From NCBI GenBank assembly GCA_030141605.1, contig JAQGDQ010000743.1, positions 1-50,000 of the forward strand: 50,000 bases of DNA. The letters run 5' to 3'. The DNA comes from Tubiluchus corallicola. Taxonomy: Eukaryota; Priapulida; Priapulimorpha; Priapulimorphida; Tubiluchidae. Positions within the stretch are counted from its first letter, which is position 1. The number at the start of each line of letters is the position of its first letter. Of this stretch, positions 22,442 to 33,890 are shown one piece after another. Position numbers and translations under genes: made by a program. A model generated the notes under the pieces. It did not search any database. It was not told where the DNA came from and worked only from the letters and a program-made list of their open reading frames with translations.

Positions 22442-22458
22442 TGTATGCATGTATGTAT
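22299..22458. repeat. (TA)n with perfect hairpin
   Basis: TACATGCATACATTCATATA is mirrored by its reverse complement on the other side of a (TA) run (22384-22458). The whole stretch can fold on itself. Confidence 0.85.
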
Positions 22459-22499
22459 GAACTAGAAATAGAAACAGAAATAAAAGAGACATAATGGCG

Positions 22500-23060
22500 T
22501 TTAAAAGCTTCTCTTCTTCACTTCTTTATACCTTCGTTTTTCTTTTCTTTTTCATGTTTTTGACGCCACTTGTTTTTCACTGTTTTGTTTCTTTCTTATT
22601 TTTCTCTTCGGCTTTATTCGTTTTTCTTTCTTTTTCCTTCTTTTTTGCTTTTTTCCTTCTTCTCCTTTCTTTCTTTCATTTTTTCTTTGCCGCTTTCTTT
22701 CTTTCTTTTCCTTCCTCACTTCCTTTCTTCTTTCTTTCTTTCTTTTCATTCGTTCGTTCGTTTGTTCGTTCGTTCGTTCGTTCGTTCGTTCGTTCGTTCG
22801 TTCGTTCGTTCGTTCGTTCGTTCGTTCGTTCGTTCGTTCGTTCGTTCATTCATTCATTCATTCATTCATTCATTCATTCATTCATTCATTCATTCATCCA
22901 TTCATCCATTCATTCATTCATTCATTCAATCATTCATTCTTTGTTTGTTTGTTTGTTTGTTCGTTTGTTTGTTTCATTTGTTTATTCGTTCTTTCCTTCT
23001 TTGCTTTTTTCTTTACCATTTTCTTCTTTCTCTCTTCTCTTCTCTCCTTTGTTTTTTCGT
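22500..23060. repeat. Polypyrimidine tract with (TTCG)n, (ATTC)n, (TTTG)n
   Basis: C/T-rich sequence contains about 25 TTCG units (22748-22847), about 20 ATTC units (22848-22935) and TTTG units (22941-22978). The 174- and 210-codon ORFs are Phe/Ser/Val-Arg or Ile-His repeats and not genes. Confidence 0.95.
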
Positions 23061-24270
23061 TCCATTTTTCTTTTTTCTTTGTTTTCCAAAATGACGAAAA
23101 TAAAACCCATTGAAAAAAAGAATTAAAAATACAGGTTGTGCACTCGCTTGTTATTTGTAGCATTTACAAAGCATAATCACGTTGAGTCTGAAGGAAAGCA
23201 TTGGTCATCCTAATTCATTTAGGACTGTAGGTGTTTGATGCATTTTCTATGGGTTCATGAAAAACTGCTCTCACTAAGCAGCAAATATATGATACTTGAT
23301 ATTTTTTGTAGGTTTCTACTCCTCACACAATAGATTTTCATGCAAAATTATATATGAAATGGATTTGTTTACCTTAGACAAATTAAAAATCGACATTTGA
23401 AAATAAATTAGAACAAGCTTTCAATAACTACACTGTTTGCACTGTAACAATGTACAGTATCCAACTGTCCAGACACAGCACTCTGATACACTTTGACCCC
23501 GCGTTTACTCTATTTTTAATGAAAAGTTATTGTTAAAAGAGAATCGAGCTTAATTTCATTTAGTTATGCCTGTTTAAAGTAGCAGAAAAGTCACAGGTTT
23601 TATACGACCTAATTTGAATGGCGCGGTTCTCAAGGAGTTAATACAATCGAAAATCAAGCCTGTTATCGATTTCGATTTTGTGAGAAATGTTGCATAAATA
23701 AACGCGTCTACAATAACGTGTTTTTTCGTGAGATGGATGAACGTACTCCTGGGAATTAAGCCTAGTTCATCAATGCGTTTTGCAGGCTTGGGTGTTGGTT
23801 TAATCGACTGTACAAGCTTTGCTTACATATTTATGCAAATCATTACCAGCATGGGAAAAGAATCTGTTAAGACGCTCATTTCTTTGTCTGCAAAAATTTA
23901 TTGTGTACTGAGTTTTTGCTCCCGAGTATCTTTTGATTGCGTATTTATTTCTGTAATTGAAGGTATGTCGAGAATAAGAATAAAATCTGGCATCAGGGAA
24001 TTCATTTTGGTTCCTATATCTCGCTTATTTCGTGTTTAGTTTAGAAAAGGTGGGAGAGTCGATGTATCAAACTAAATTTTTTATCTAAAATTTGTTCTCA
24101 AAAGGTTTATTATTAGTGTTTGATGTCCATTGCCGTGTCACGTGTATATATTTATAAATGAAAGCAATAAACAAATGAGTTAAAACATCGTGATGTAGTT
24201 ATTTACATTATGAAATTATGATATATAAGAATAAATAAAATAATCTCGGACAAGAAAAGTAAAAAAAACA
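23061..24270. other. No exon recognised
   Basis: A 103-codon ORF at 23728 has no recognisable motif and I treat it as chance. No Ig-like segment is present. Confidence 0.35.
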
Positions 24271-24478
24271 TCGTTTAACATGGATAGGGCATATGCTTAG
24301 ACTACCTGATGATAATCCAGTGAAGATAGGTCTTCAACAAGCCATAGAACCAGTTAAAAACCTGCAGGAGAACAAATGTTAACATATTTAGATTTTGCAC
24401 AAAAAGATTTAAACACTTCAGCATTGATCCTTAGAAATAAATGCACTTGGGGCATTGCAGCGAGTAGGGAGTCCTGAC
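24271..24478 (+). pseudogene. LINE endonuclease/RT protein tail, frameshifted
   Basis: HRLTWIGHMLRLPDDNP is read at about 24271-24322. After a +1 shift, LDFAQKDLNTSALILRNK and CTWGIAASRES continue to a stop at 24478. The order R-W-x-GH-x-LR-x-PDD followed by DL..... W..IA.SR is the familiar C-terminal tail of animal LINE ORFs. Only this tail survives. It is in the same orientation as Dscam, within the intron before Ig2. Confidence 0.65.
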
Positions 24479-25291
24479 ATAGGGAGGTGAACAGAATCAT
24501 GTCCCTGGACGTTACGGTTCATTGGATGAAGATGATATTTACATTATCACTTCGTATATAACGATATAACATAACAACATAATAACCTTACAACATGACA
24601 TGAAAGAAAATAAAGTTAACGTCATACGCACAATCAATTAGCAAAATGTTTAGTAGACTTTATGTAGTTCTGCAACAATTTGAAGAGAATGGCACTGGAT
24701 GGATGACCTGATTTGAGTTCATGAAAAATGTCGTTGTTAATAATAGCAGGTCTAGGTTTGGCGTGTATATAATTATATTATCTTTATTCACATGTAATCT
24801 TACGTTACAAGTTATGCAATGGAGTAATATTCACAATTTTGTTTTAAGAATATTAAAATTACAACTCTTTCCATGCTACTCTTAAATTACTTGATCATAT
24901 TTTAACAATAATTTATCATAATTATAGTACACTTACCAGTAATGTAACTTTTTTCCCTTAGACGACGACAGACATCCGGAATATTGTCTAAACTTGGGTT
25001 TGTAAGGTAACCCGGGCAAGTTTTAAATGTCATCCGGGTTAATTACGTCATTTTCCGAAAAAGAGGCGACCGAAGCTAAAATCGTGATTACAGCAACTAA
25101 TAACAAATACGTATAACCCCTGTAATACATTTCTCGATGTTAATGTTGCTAGCGAAGAGAACACCTGCTCACGCGTTACAACTGTGTAATTTGGGTGGTC
25201 CAAAGGTGATGTTGAGGTACCACTCTAATATAGGCTCATCGAAACATTCCTGGAAAACAAATCACATTTTAATTGTGTATTGTCGTTCCAG
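24479..25291. other. No gene seen; intron
   Basis: AT-rich intron leading to the Ig2 acceptor. No second copy of the Ig2 first-half exon is visible. Confidence 0.4.
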
Positions 25292-25438
25292 TTACCAGGC
25301 AAATGTACAAGGTTTCTGTGAACGACAAAGATGGTATAAAAGGCAACACTGTCGTGTTCAAGTGTGACATTCCGACTTTTGTAAAAAGCTATGTTAAAGT
25401 CGACTATTGGAGGCGAAGTAATGAGAAAATTGTGTCTG
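25292..25438 (+). CDS. Dscam: Dscam exon, Ig2 first half
   Basis: A 147-nt exon runs from acceptor TTCCAG to donor TCTG|GTAAGT, phase 1 at both ends. With the G of the previous exon the protein resumes VTRQMYKVSV. It shows Cys25 (VFKC) after NTVV, the Dscam-typical PTFVKSYVKV, and Trp40. It ends at VSG, in the C-D loop. The position of this split equals that between the variable exon 4 and exon 5 of arthropod Dscam1 (known family fact). Only one such exon is present here, so Ig2 appears invariant. Confidence 0.9.
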
Positions 25439-25599
25439 GTAAGTGTGTTTATAGTTTCAAAATTTTTTTAGTAAAATGAGAATACAAAGGTGAAAAAATG
25501 GTTTTGCTCTTTTATTACGACTCACAATGAAAGCAACAAAAGTGTAACAGACATTCTGCGTGGAGTCATTGTTAACGGTTGTTTATTTGTTTTTTATTC

Positions 25600-25998
25600 G
25601 CTCGTTCATTCTCTTATTCATCCATTCAAGTTTTCGAGCACATATTTATTCATTCGGTAATCCTCTCATTCATTCACTTATCTATTTATTAATTCATTCT
25701 CTCTTTCATTCGTTCATTAATTAATTAACTAATTTATTCATTCATTAACTTGCCCAGTCATTCTTTATTTATCTATTCCATTCGTTTGTTTATTTGTTTT
25801 TCTCATTATTGATCCATTCGTCCATCCATCCATCCATCCATCCATCCATCCATCCATCCATCCATCCATCCATCCATCCATCCATCCATCCATCCATCCA
25901 TCCATCCATCCATCCATCCATCCATCCATCCATCCATCCATCCATCCATCCATCCATCCATCCATCCATTCATCCATCCATCCATCCATCCATCCAGC
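25600..25998. repeat. (ATTC)-like then (CATC)n microsatellite
   Basis: Degenerate ATTC/ATTA units to about 25800 are followed by about 45 near-perfect CATC units (25819-25998). The array lies 380 bp after the first half of Ig2, inside the intron that splits that domain. Confidence 0.95.
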
Positions 25999-26641
25999 TA
26001 TTCACTTATTTCACTCATTTTCATTCATTTACTCAGCCATTGCTCATTTTTTCAACAATTCATTATGTTGTTTTCTTTTCTTCCCCTTTCAACGTTTACA
26101 CTTTTACCCGTCATTTCTTTCCTTTCCTATTCTTTATCTTTGTTCTCTTCCTCATTTCTTTCGCACTTCCTTTTTGCAGAATGTTGACAGTTTCTTTGCT
26201 TGTTTGTTCGTCCGAAGATCTACTCACAGGCGTTGAAACACCAAATGTTAATAGTTACTTGTACAATTTTAATAAACTAAAGTCTACTTACTATACAGTT
26301 ATGGTAAAAAATATAGATATGGTACCTGAGCTTCTACAACGTATGTTGAAAATGATATTAATTATTTTAGTTATTCTGCTTGAATGTACATCAGATAGCA
26401 TGTTTTAAACTTTAGTAGTGGTTTTATTAAAACAATTAATTTACAATAATAATAAAAATATGCTACAAAATTTTCGCCCTTTGGAATGTAATTTTAATGT
26501 CCTTTTAATGTATGTCATTTCTGAAAATATTTTAAATAATTTCTGTTCTTATTTTTCTCTAAATTATAGGTTTGTGTTTATAATTTAGAGTTTTTAGTCA
26601 TTAGTGACTTAAGATTACGTCTGCGAGCTGAAATAAAGAAT
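25999..26641. other. No gene seen; intron
   Basis: AT-rich. The long ORF entering from the microsatellite shows no known motif. Confidence 0.35.
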
Positions 26642-27245
<604 letters not shown>

Positions 27246-27307
27246 AATAATATAAAAATAATTTCCATGAAGAAAGCATTCCTAAACGTGTCTTAATTTT
27301 TTCAAAG

Positions 27308-27454
27308 GTAAAAAATTCAGTGCTTTCCCAACTGGCGAGCTTTACATAAGGAACGTAACTAGCGAAGACGTCACCTATACCTACCAATGCGTTACAAGAC
27401 ATTCTGTGACTGGAAAAAGGTTGGCCAGCAATGCAGCAAGACTAAGACTAAGAG
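27308..27454 (+). CDS. Dscam: Dscam exon, Ig2 second half
   Basis: A second 147-nt exon, with acceptor TTTTTCAAAG and donor AGAG|GTAAGG, phase 1 at both ends. It begins GKKF and continues PTGELYIRNV, then YTYQC (Cys28), then a TRHSVTGK stretch and NAARLRL as the last strand. PTGELxI and the basic RH..TG loop are typical of Dscam Ig2 in fly and human from memory. Together with the previous exon it completes a 98-codon domain. Confidence 0.9.
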
Positions 27455-27804
27455 GTAAGGTTGAAAGTCCGTTTCGGATTTCAGTAGTCTTTCAAACTAT
27501 AGGATGGTGGTACGTGACCGTTTCTGGGTGGTGGGAGGGGGAGGGTAGAGCAATAACGAGTCAAAGTACAAAACAGTTCAGTATATCAAAGGATTGTTGA
27601 CACAATAGAAAATTTATCATACGTTCAAATTTTGGTGTGGAAGCCACGTACCCTGTTGTCCAGATTTGAGCAGTGACTCGAAGAGCTCAAGAATCTCTAT
27701 CATGTCTTGCTGATGTCCCACAAGCTTGTCTGTTGATTGCTGATCAATGGCACGGTTTTTTTGCCATACTAACGTCCATTCTGTGTTTCGGAATAGCCCC
27801 AATG
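27455..27804. other. No gene seen; intron start
   Basis: Unique intronic sequence. The small ORFs show nothing. Confidence 0.35.
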
Positions 27805-28414
27805 AGTAAAACCGGACCCAATCTTAAACTGTAGGTCAAGACAATCTGCTCTTTAAATCGTTGAAAGGAAACATACTATTTTTTCAAAAATGACTTACGT
27901 GAAAGAATTATTACCAAACAAACACAATTTCACGTTTCTTCGCTATTACATGCATTTCGTCGTTCGCTAGTAAGACGGGCACTAGAGCCAGCATTTCGAA
28001 AACGCAATGCACAAAAACAGATGCTATATCACTCAGTTCAGATGTGTTAGTTTGTAACGTACTACACACGTTCGACAGCTCATGCGTGAGCACAGTGGTA
28101 AATTTGAAAATTGTATTTTAATCTTAAAACTTGCCTAGTTCTAGCACAACACGCTGAATATCTTACAGTAGCACTGTACTTCAATTTTCGCTTTCGCAAA
28201 CACGTGAAACACGCTCGTGAAATATTTTTGATGTTGAAATTTATGTTAGTTTGTGATGTCGTCAATAGTTGGGGTCGCCTGCCGTTAATTCAGACTTTAA
28301 TCTATTATTAATTATCAGAAACACTTTTGCAGTGTTATTGGCGTTAAAATGTATACTTTTTATCGTATTTGAAAATGGGGTAGTATATGAAAAAATCATC
28401 CTGTCTTCCTTTAA
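27805..28414 (+). mobile_element. MITE-B copy 4, nearly complete
   Basis: From AAACCGGACCCAATCTTAAA to ATCATCCTGTCTTCCTTTAA. It has all family blocks, including ATGACTTACGTGAAAGAATT and GAATATCTTACAGTAGCACT. Small ORFs on both strands are repeat-derived. Confidence 0.83.
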
Positions 28415-29249
28415 AGTTGCAGCCTGTGCGATACGCAGGCGGTGGTTCACACTAAATTTTGAGGGCATGCTCTCTTTAGATTCTTTTTTGCTTCAACAAT
28501 CTTTTGACGTAATAAATTCTCTGCTGTTACTCATTGTTTCTGCACCCCCGTAGCAAAAGGTTACGTGTTTTTAATTAATGCCCCGTATTTTTAATTAATT
28601 TAATCCTCTTGTTGGAAGAAGCTGCATTTTAAGCATCACATTTTAAAAACAACATGGGAAACCAACAACAAAAGCCGTTTAGCTTCGGCTTCACTCGCTT
28701 GATTAGCTGATTAATGAAGCGTCGCATAATTATTCCTCACTCTGCCTATAATGCGGCCTTTACAACGCACGGCCAGGGATTACATTAATTATGGCGGCAG
28801 TAATTAATTATTTATTAGCCACTAATTACACGTGCAACTTTATTTGGGTATTAAAAACTTACTAGTATTCACAATTCAATTTATGACGCGCAATGCATTA
28901 CGTGTAATTGCACTCGGTTCTACTAGAGCAAATATTTCAGAATTTATGACATATTCACCATTTGGTGGCGACCTGCAATGCAATTTTACTGCAGTTTGGT
29001 CACTGATAAAGCTCCCTGCAATGTAATTTTACTGCAGTTTGGTCACTGATAAAGCTCCCCTAGCGTCAACGACTTATTGGCTTTCGCGCTAGTCACGACA
29101 AAATTTGACAATTACGAAAGCAAAATGGTCCCACATGAGCATCCATACCGGGCGAGCACCTAAATTTTTTATTAAGTCGTGTATGACGCATGCGCGCAGA
29201 GCACTTGAAAACGAACTGTAATAATGTGTCGCTGGACAGATAATAATGG
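28415..29249. other. Intron; AT-rich TAAT-core cluster
   Basis: 28680-28850 is low-repeat sequence with many TAATTA/ATTAAT cores (TGATTAATGA, TACATTAATTATGG, AGTAATTAATTATT), as in homeodomain-bound enhancers. Function is not shown. Confidence 0.3.
28973..29058 (+). repeat. 43-bp tandem duplication
   Basis: CTGCAATGCAATTTTACTGC and the next bases through AAAGCTCC occur twice in direct succession with one base change. Confidence 0.9.
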
Positions 29250-29613
29250 AATAAGCCTTTTCACAGTTCCAGCGATTGATGATGATGGTGAAAACGTCAA
29301 AGATAAGTGTACCAGACAGCACAATTGTGTACACTTGACAACGCCTCGCTGCCGATGCTATTGTAATAGAAACAGTTTTTACAGCTAGTTAGAACCTTAC
29401 CTAGTTCATTTTTTCTTGTTCCCAAGCAAGATCCTGCTAGTAAATCACTCTACACACAAAATAATTCATAATTAAGTAAGATCCAACAACTAAAGCAACT
29501 GAACTGATGTTGTAGATGGCTTTGCTTTACCCACATATCACGTGACGGTTGTAGCTAAGACGCGTTGCTGTGGTACACTTAACCATTGACCTACAGCAAC
29601 TGCGCGCGCACGT
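29250..29613 (-). mobile_element. MITE-A copy 7, end truncated
   Basis: Starts AATAAGCCTTTTCACAGTT, exactly the family terminus, and runs to CAACTGCGCGCGCACGTAA. The last terminal repeat is missing. Confidence 0.85.
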
Positions 29614-30102
29614 AATCCTCTTTCAATTCTTCTAACTTCAATACGTTCACATACTTTTTGACCCTCCCATCTTCGTAAGTGTTCCAGGACTCTTTGTTTA
29701 ACACATTAACGTATTTTATCTTTCACAAACTTCTTCACACTCAACTGAAATGCTGTACTTTTCACCCATCTCTATGATTTTTTCTGTTCAACTCATACAA
29801 GTTCAGCAATGCGCGTACGTTTCACGTAGTTCCTTTCCGTAACAAACCGGAAGGGAGGTTTTTCAGCATTCGATTTAGTTCTGTAATTGTTAGTCTTTCC
29901 CAGCCATCACATTGATTTTAAATTAAATTTGCTGTTAAAATATTTGAATAGACAGATAAATTGGTTTTTAGCTGTTTAAGAAAACGCATGTCATATAGAT
30001 GTAATGGGATTTAGGAGGAATGATTTGCTCGATTGAATTTTGCTGTGAGAAAATTTCTTGTAAACGTTTTTGAAATTGAAAAGTGATGATTCTTTCTTAT
30101 AG
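29614..30102. other. No gene seen; intron
   Basis: Intronic sequence up to the Ig3 acceptor, with nothing further recognised. Confidence 0.35.
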
Positions 30103-30393
30103 ACGTAATCAGCTTGCGGCCGACTATAGTTGACATAAGGCAAAAAACTCAAGTGGCAGCCGGAGAAAGAGTTGAGATATCGTGCGCCGCACAGGGCTCC
30201 CCTTCTCCTGGTTATACATGGCTTCGTTCCCGCGGTGGTAGCACCGAGTTGATGGTACCCAGTCAGAGGCTGTACACCATGCCTGGAAGTTTGGTTATTC
30301 TAGAGGCACGTTCAAATGATGGTGGCATTTATATGTGCCAAGCTAGTAACAGATTAGGACTAGCACGAGAAACAACAGAGCTTATTGTCACAG
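30103..30393 (+). CDS. Dscam: Dscam exon, Ig3 (complete domain)
   Basis: A 291-nt phase 1-1 exon with acceptor TTCTTATAG and donor CACAG|GTATAT. It has Cys28 (EISC), Trp40 (YTW), DGGIYMC (73-79, Cys79) and ASNRLG after it. The stretch AAQGSPSPGYTW is close to the AQG.PSPEYSW of arthropod Dscam Ig3 (from memory). In arthropod Dscam1 this domain is split between a variable and a constant exon. Here it is one exon without alternatives. Confidence 0.92.
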
Positions 30394-30444
30394 GTATATG
30401 TTAATTGAATTGAATTGAATTTATTGACTAACAGGGATAAAGTA

Positions 30445-30567
<123 letters not shown>

Positions 30568-31611
30568 AAATTATTTTATTTCGAACCATTACATACAGAT
30601 ACAGCATATATATATTCATATACACAAAATATAACAAGGAAAAATCAGTATAAACACACACAAAAAGGAAAGAAATTAGTATGCATAAAATAAACGATTT
30701 TTAGTAATGACAATGATCGTATATAATCGTACATAAAAGTATCGTTAGTTTTTACACATCCTTCACAGATAATCTTGTAAACACATATTATAAGCATTAA
30801 AAAGTAGCCTTTTAACCTTACCAAACCTTTAATATCAAAAGCCATACTTTATTCTTAAGTCACATTGACTAACGTTAGGTATATATAACATTTATTGAAC
30901 ATTGTCGATGCTCGAGTTTTGAATTTTCTTTAAGAAAATAAATTTTCTACAATCAATTATAAAGTTTGCAGATATAGTACCACAGTAATTCATTAAAACC
31001 TTGACACTCTCATCACGTCTATAATTAAATACCTTGACACTCTCATCACGTCTGTAATTAAATACCTTGACACTCTCATCACTTCTATAATTCCCTATAG
31101 GCTATGTTGCAGCAAACTTCTAAGATATTTTCTTGCTTAAAAGATAATGAATTATCTTGTACTATTAATAATATTAATAAATACATCACATACAAAGTTG
31201 TAGTTCAAATTAAAAAAAACAATATCGGTAACAATGATCACACTAAATGTTCACACAGATAAAAACTCAGGCTTACAATGAAAGATTACAACAAAATGAT
31301 GTCAGATAGCTAAAAATACAATTAAAAGTCTGACAAATATAAAACTCATTTAAAATGAAGAACTAAATTTTTAAGACTTATTTGTAGACAACTGTAAGAT
31401 CAAATGACATGAACAGATTGCTAAATTTTGATGTTGGTTTAGATAAAAATTGATTCAAGTATCATTTAGTTTCATTTGCAATTTATACTGCATTTATACT
31501 ATCGATTGCATCGTTAGAATTAAAAATACAACATAAGGAATTAAAGTTAATATTAGTATATTGGTTTCTGACAGCATTTGACATAAAACAAATACATAAC
31601 AAATGATATTC
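30568..31611. other. No gene seen; intron with a 33-bp triplicate
   Basis: Apart from the small tandem repeat at 30998-31092, only AT-rich intron is seen. Confidence 0.35.
30998..31092 (+). repeat. 33-bp tandem repeat, 3 copies
   Basis: ACCTTGACACTCTCATCACG repeats at 30998, 31031 and 31064, with TCTATAATTAAAT between copies. Confidence 0.9.
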
Positions 31612-31760
31612 AAATGGCGGCCATCTTTTTTGACGTCATAACTAGGCCCTTTCCAGTGCTCAAATTTCGGTCAAATTTGGATATGTTATTCTCTTAACCA
31701 AATACTACAAAAAAAACACCAAAAACGCTTTCATGCAATTTTTTGTGGGGAAGTCAGGAA
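31612..31760 (+). repeat. Interspersed repeat F copy 1
   Basis: Shares ATTTGGATATGTTATTCT, AACTAGGCCCTTT/AATTAGGCCCTTT and CAAATACTAC with 38505-38610. The element type is unknown. Confidence 0.6.
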
Positions 31761-32322
31761 GTTGACCCTAATATGGGCAATCTTTCAGGCCATTTAACAT
31801 GCGACTGCAAACAATGCCTTAGCCGGTTCCATTGTTTGTTTAAAATGGCCTGCAGCGCCATTGAAAATTTTAATGATTTCATATTAAACTTGTCCGTAAC
31901 TGCTCATTGAAGTTATGGAAATAAAAACATAAGATAAATTCCGAAAGAGAGAACAATTCTCTTTATAACAATGTAAATTCTACCCAAAATTGTCTCATTG
32001 CTTTTGTACCAAATGACATCAACAAATAGACGCGCCACAAAAAGTACATATTTTTATTAAATTTTGACATTTTTATGCAGTCCTTCCAAAACACAAAAAC
32101 TGCTGCAAGAACATGCGGCGTTGCTTAGGTTGTTGCTAGATGCGAATTCACGTGACTTCACTGCATTTTTCCTGCCATCTAGCGGACCTTTAATAAATAA
32201 ACTACGCAATGTTGTGTACCGACTTATCAATTTCTACAGTTTTATGCAGTAAATTTTAAATGATTAGCTACGCGAAAGTGCCGAAACTATTCAATTATTT
32301 TTACTAAAAACTTCTTTAACAG
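31761..32322. other. No gene seen; intron
   Basis: Intron up to the Ig4 acceptor. Confidence 0.35.
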
Positions 32323-32595
32323 AAACGCTGGATGTCACTATCCATCCTACCCGCCAGAAGCTGGACAGTGGTCAAGACGTGGTGATCAGTTGTTCAATTA
32401 CTGGTCATCCGGTTCAAGAAGTGAAGTGGTATCATAACGGCCAGCTCATCGAGTCAATGTCTTCAAATGGAAGTGGTCAAACAAGGTTGTCTCTAACGTT
32501 GACCAATGTTGGAAGACAGCATGCTGGAATGTACCAGTGCTTTGCTACAAACGATTTAGAAACTGCATGGGCGACTTCACAGCTGGTAATGGGTG
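32323..32595 (+). CDS. Dscam: Dscam exon, Ig4 (complete domain)
   Basis: A 273-nt phase 1-1 exon between acceptor TCTTTAACAG and donor GGTG|GTAAGT. It has Cys24 (VISC), Trp36 (VKW), YHNGQLI as strand C', and HAGMYQC (67-73, Cys73) followed by FATNDLETAWA. VTIHPTRQKLDSG at the start matches the ..I.P......G beginning of Dscam Ig4. At 91 codons it is compact. In Dscam, Ig1-Ig4 form the horseshoe used in recognition, so this exon closes that unit. Confidence 0.91.
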
Positions 32596-33132
32596 GTAAG
32601 TGTTAGTGCCTCTGAGAGGCATTTATGACAAATCTTCAAAAGTCTCAGTTGAATTTCCTGTAAACCACTGATCCTTGTTTCTGCAATATTTAAAAGTTAA
32701 AATAGTAGAGCAAAAGTGACTGACATTGGCTAATTTTATGAAAAGTTACATTTCTTATTTAGTTTGACAGTTATTTAGTCCAATCAAAAATATTAATGAA
32801 TAGATAAAAATAAAAATTAAATAGAAATAAACTTACATCGTTGTGGCATATATGTAATAATAAATTTCGCTATCTTGCACAAGACAGATCGTTCACATGT
32901 GCTACAGAACAGCACAATTACAACATAACTGGACCAATGGCCCACACTTTAATGTTTCCAGAAAGATGGAGCCACCTTGGCTACAAAATTAAGATTCGTT
33001 AAGCCAGGTTCACACTGGCCTTAAAAGTAAGTAATTAGTACAACACAACTGCATAAATTAGATATTAAAAATTAGCAATGGTGAGACAGATTTCCTACTT
33101 CTAAACGCATTTGAAACAATAGCACTGTTTCC
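32596..33132. other. No gene seen; intron
   Basis: AT-rich intron without further features. Confidence 0.35.
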
Positions 33133-33525
33133 AATAAGCCTTTTCGCAGTTCCAGCGATTGATTATGATCGTGAAAAAGCCAAAGCTTAAATGTACCATA
33201 CAACGCATTTGTGACACTTGACAACGCCTCACAGCCCATGCTATTGTAATAGTAACAGTTTTAACAGCTAGATAGAACCTTACCTAGTTCATTTCTCTTT
33301 TTCCCAAGCAAGATCCTGCTAGTAAATCATTCTACGCACAGACTATTGCATAATTAAGTAAAGTCGATGTAAAACAACTGACTTTACTGAATTAATGTGG
33401 CAGACGGCTTTGCTTTACACACATGCCACGTGACGGTTGTAGTTAAGACGCCTTTGTGTGGTGCACTTAACCTTTAACATGCAGCAACTGCGCGTGCGCA
33501 CAACAAAACTGTGGAAAGGTTTATT
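33133..33525 (-). mobile_element. MITE-A copy 8, full length
   Basis: AATAAGCCTTTTCGCAGTT to AACTGTGGAAAGGTTTATT, 393 bp, one of the best preserved copies. It includes CACGTGACGGTTGTAGTTAA and GCGCGTGCGCACAAC. Confidence 0.9.
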
Positions 33526-33890
33526 GTGTTTGTTTCAACCATTTTTGAAAAACATTGCATTTTGTTGTTTGTAAAAAAGGAAACGATGAAGTTTCAAATT
33601 CAGATAAGATGATTTTGTTTCTTCATGAAAACTTATCAAAATAAGCTATTGAAATGAAGAAAATAGCGTTCATTATATGTTACTTGGGTAGGAATTTATG
33701 TAAATTATGGTGGACTTTTATAAAACAGTATTCAGCCGTTTAAGTTTCTGATTTTCAAATGTTTACGTTATTGGTTTTCAAAAGGGCACGGCCACTTACC
33801 AAAATGGTGTCTGTATAATGCCTTTTGGCTCGTATTACCTGAGCTTAGAATTAAAATGTCTATTTGCTGCCTCGGACCAGATTACATAAC

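Noticed and set aside
22494-23163. Long ORFs of 210 and 174 codons resembling membrane proteins
   Set aside because: A polypyrimidine tract with TTCG/ATTC units gives Phe, Ser, Val-Arg and Ile-His repeats, which mimic hydrophobic segments.
23728-24039. 103-codon ORF as a possible gene
   Set aside because: No recognisable motif, no splice or promoter context, and a composition compatible with chance in AT-rich intron.
25765-26408. Ile-His-Pro-Ser and Trp-Met-Asp-Gly repeat ORFs
   Set aside because: (CATC)n microsatellite inside a Dscam intron.
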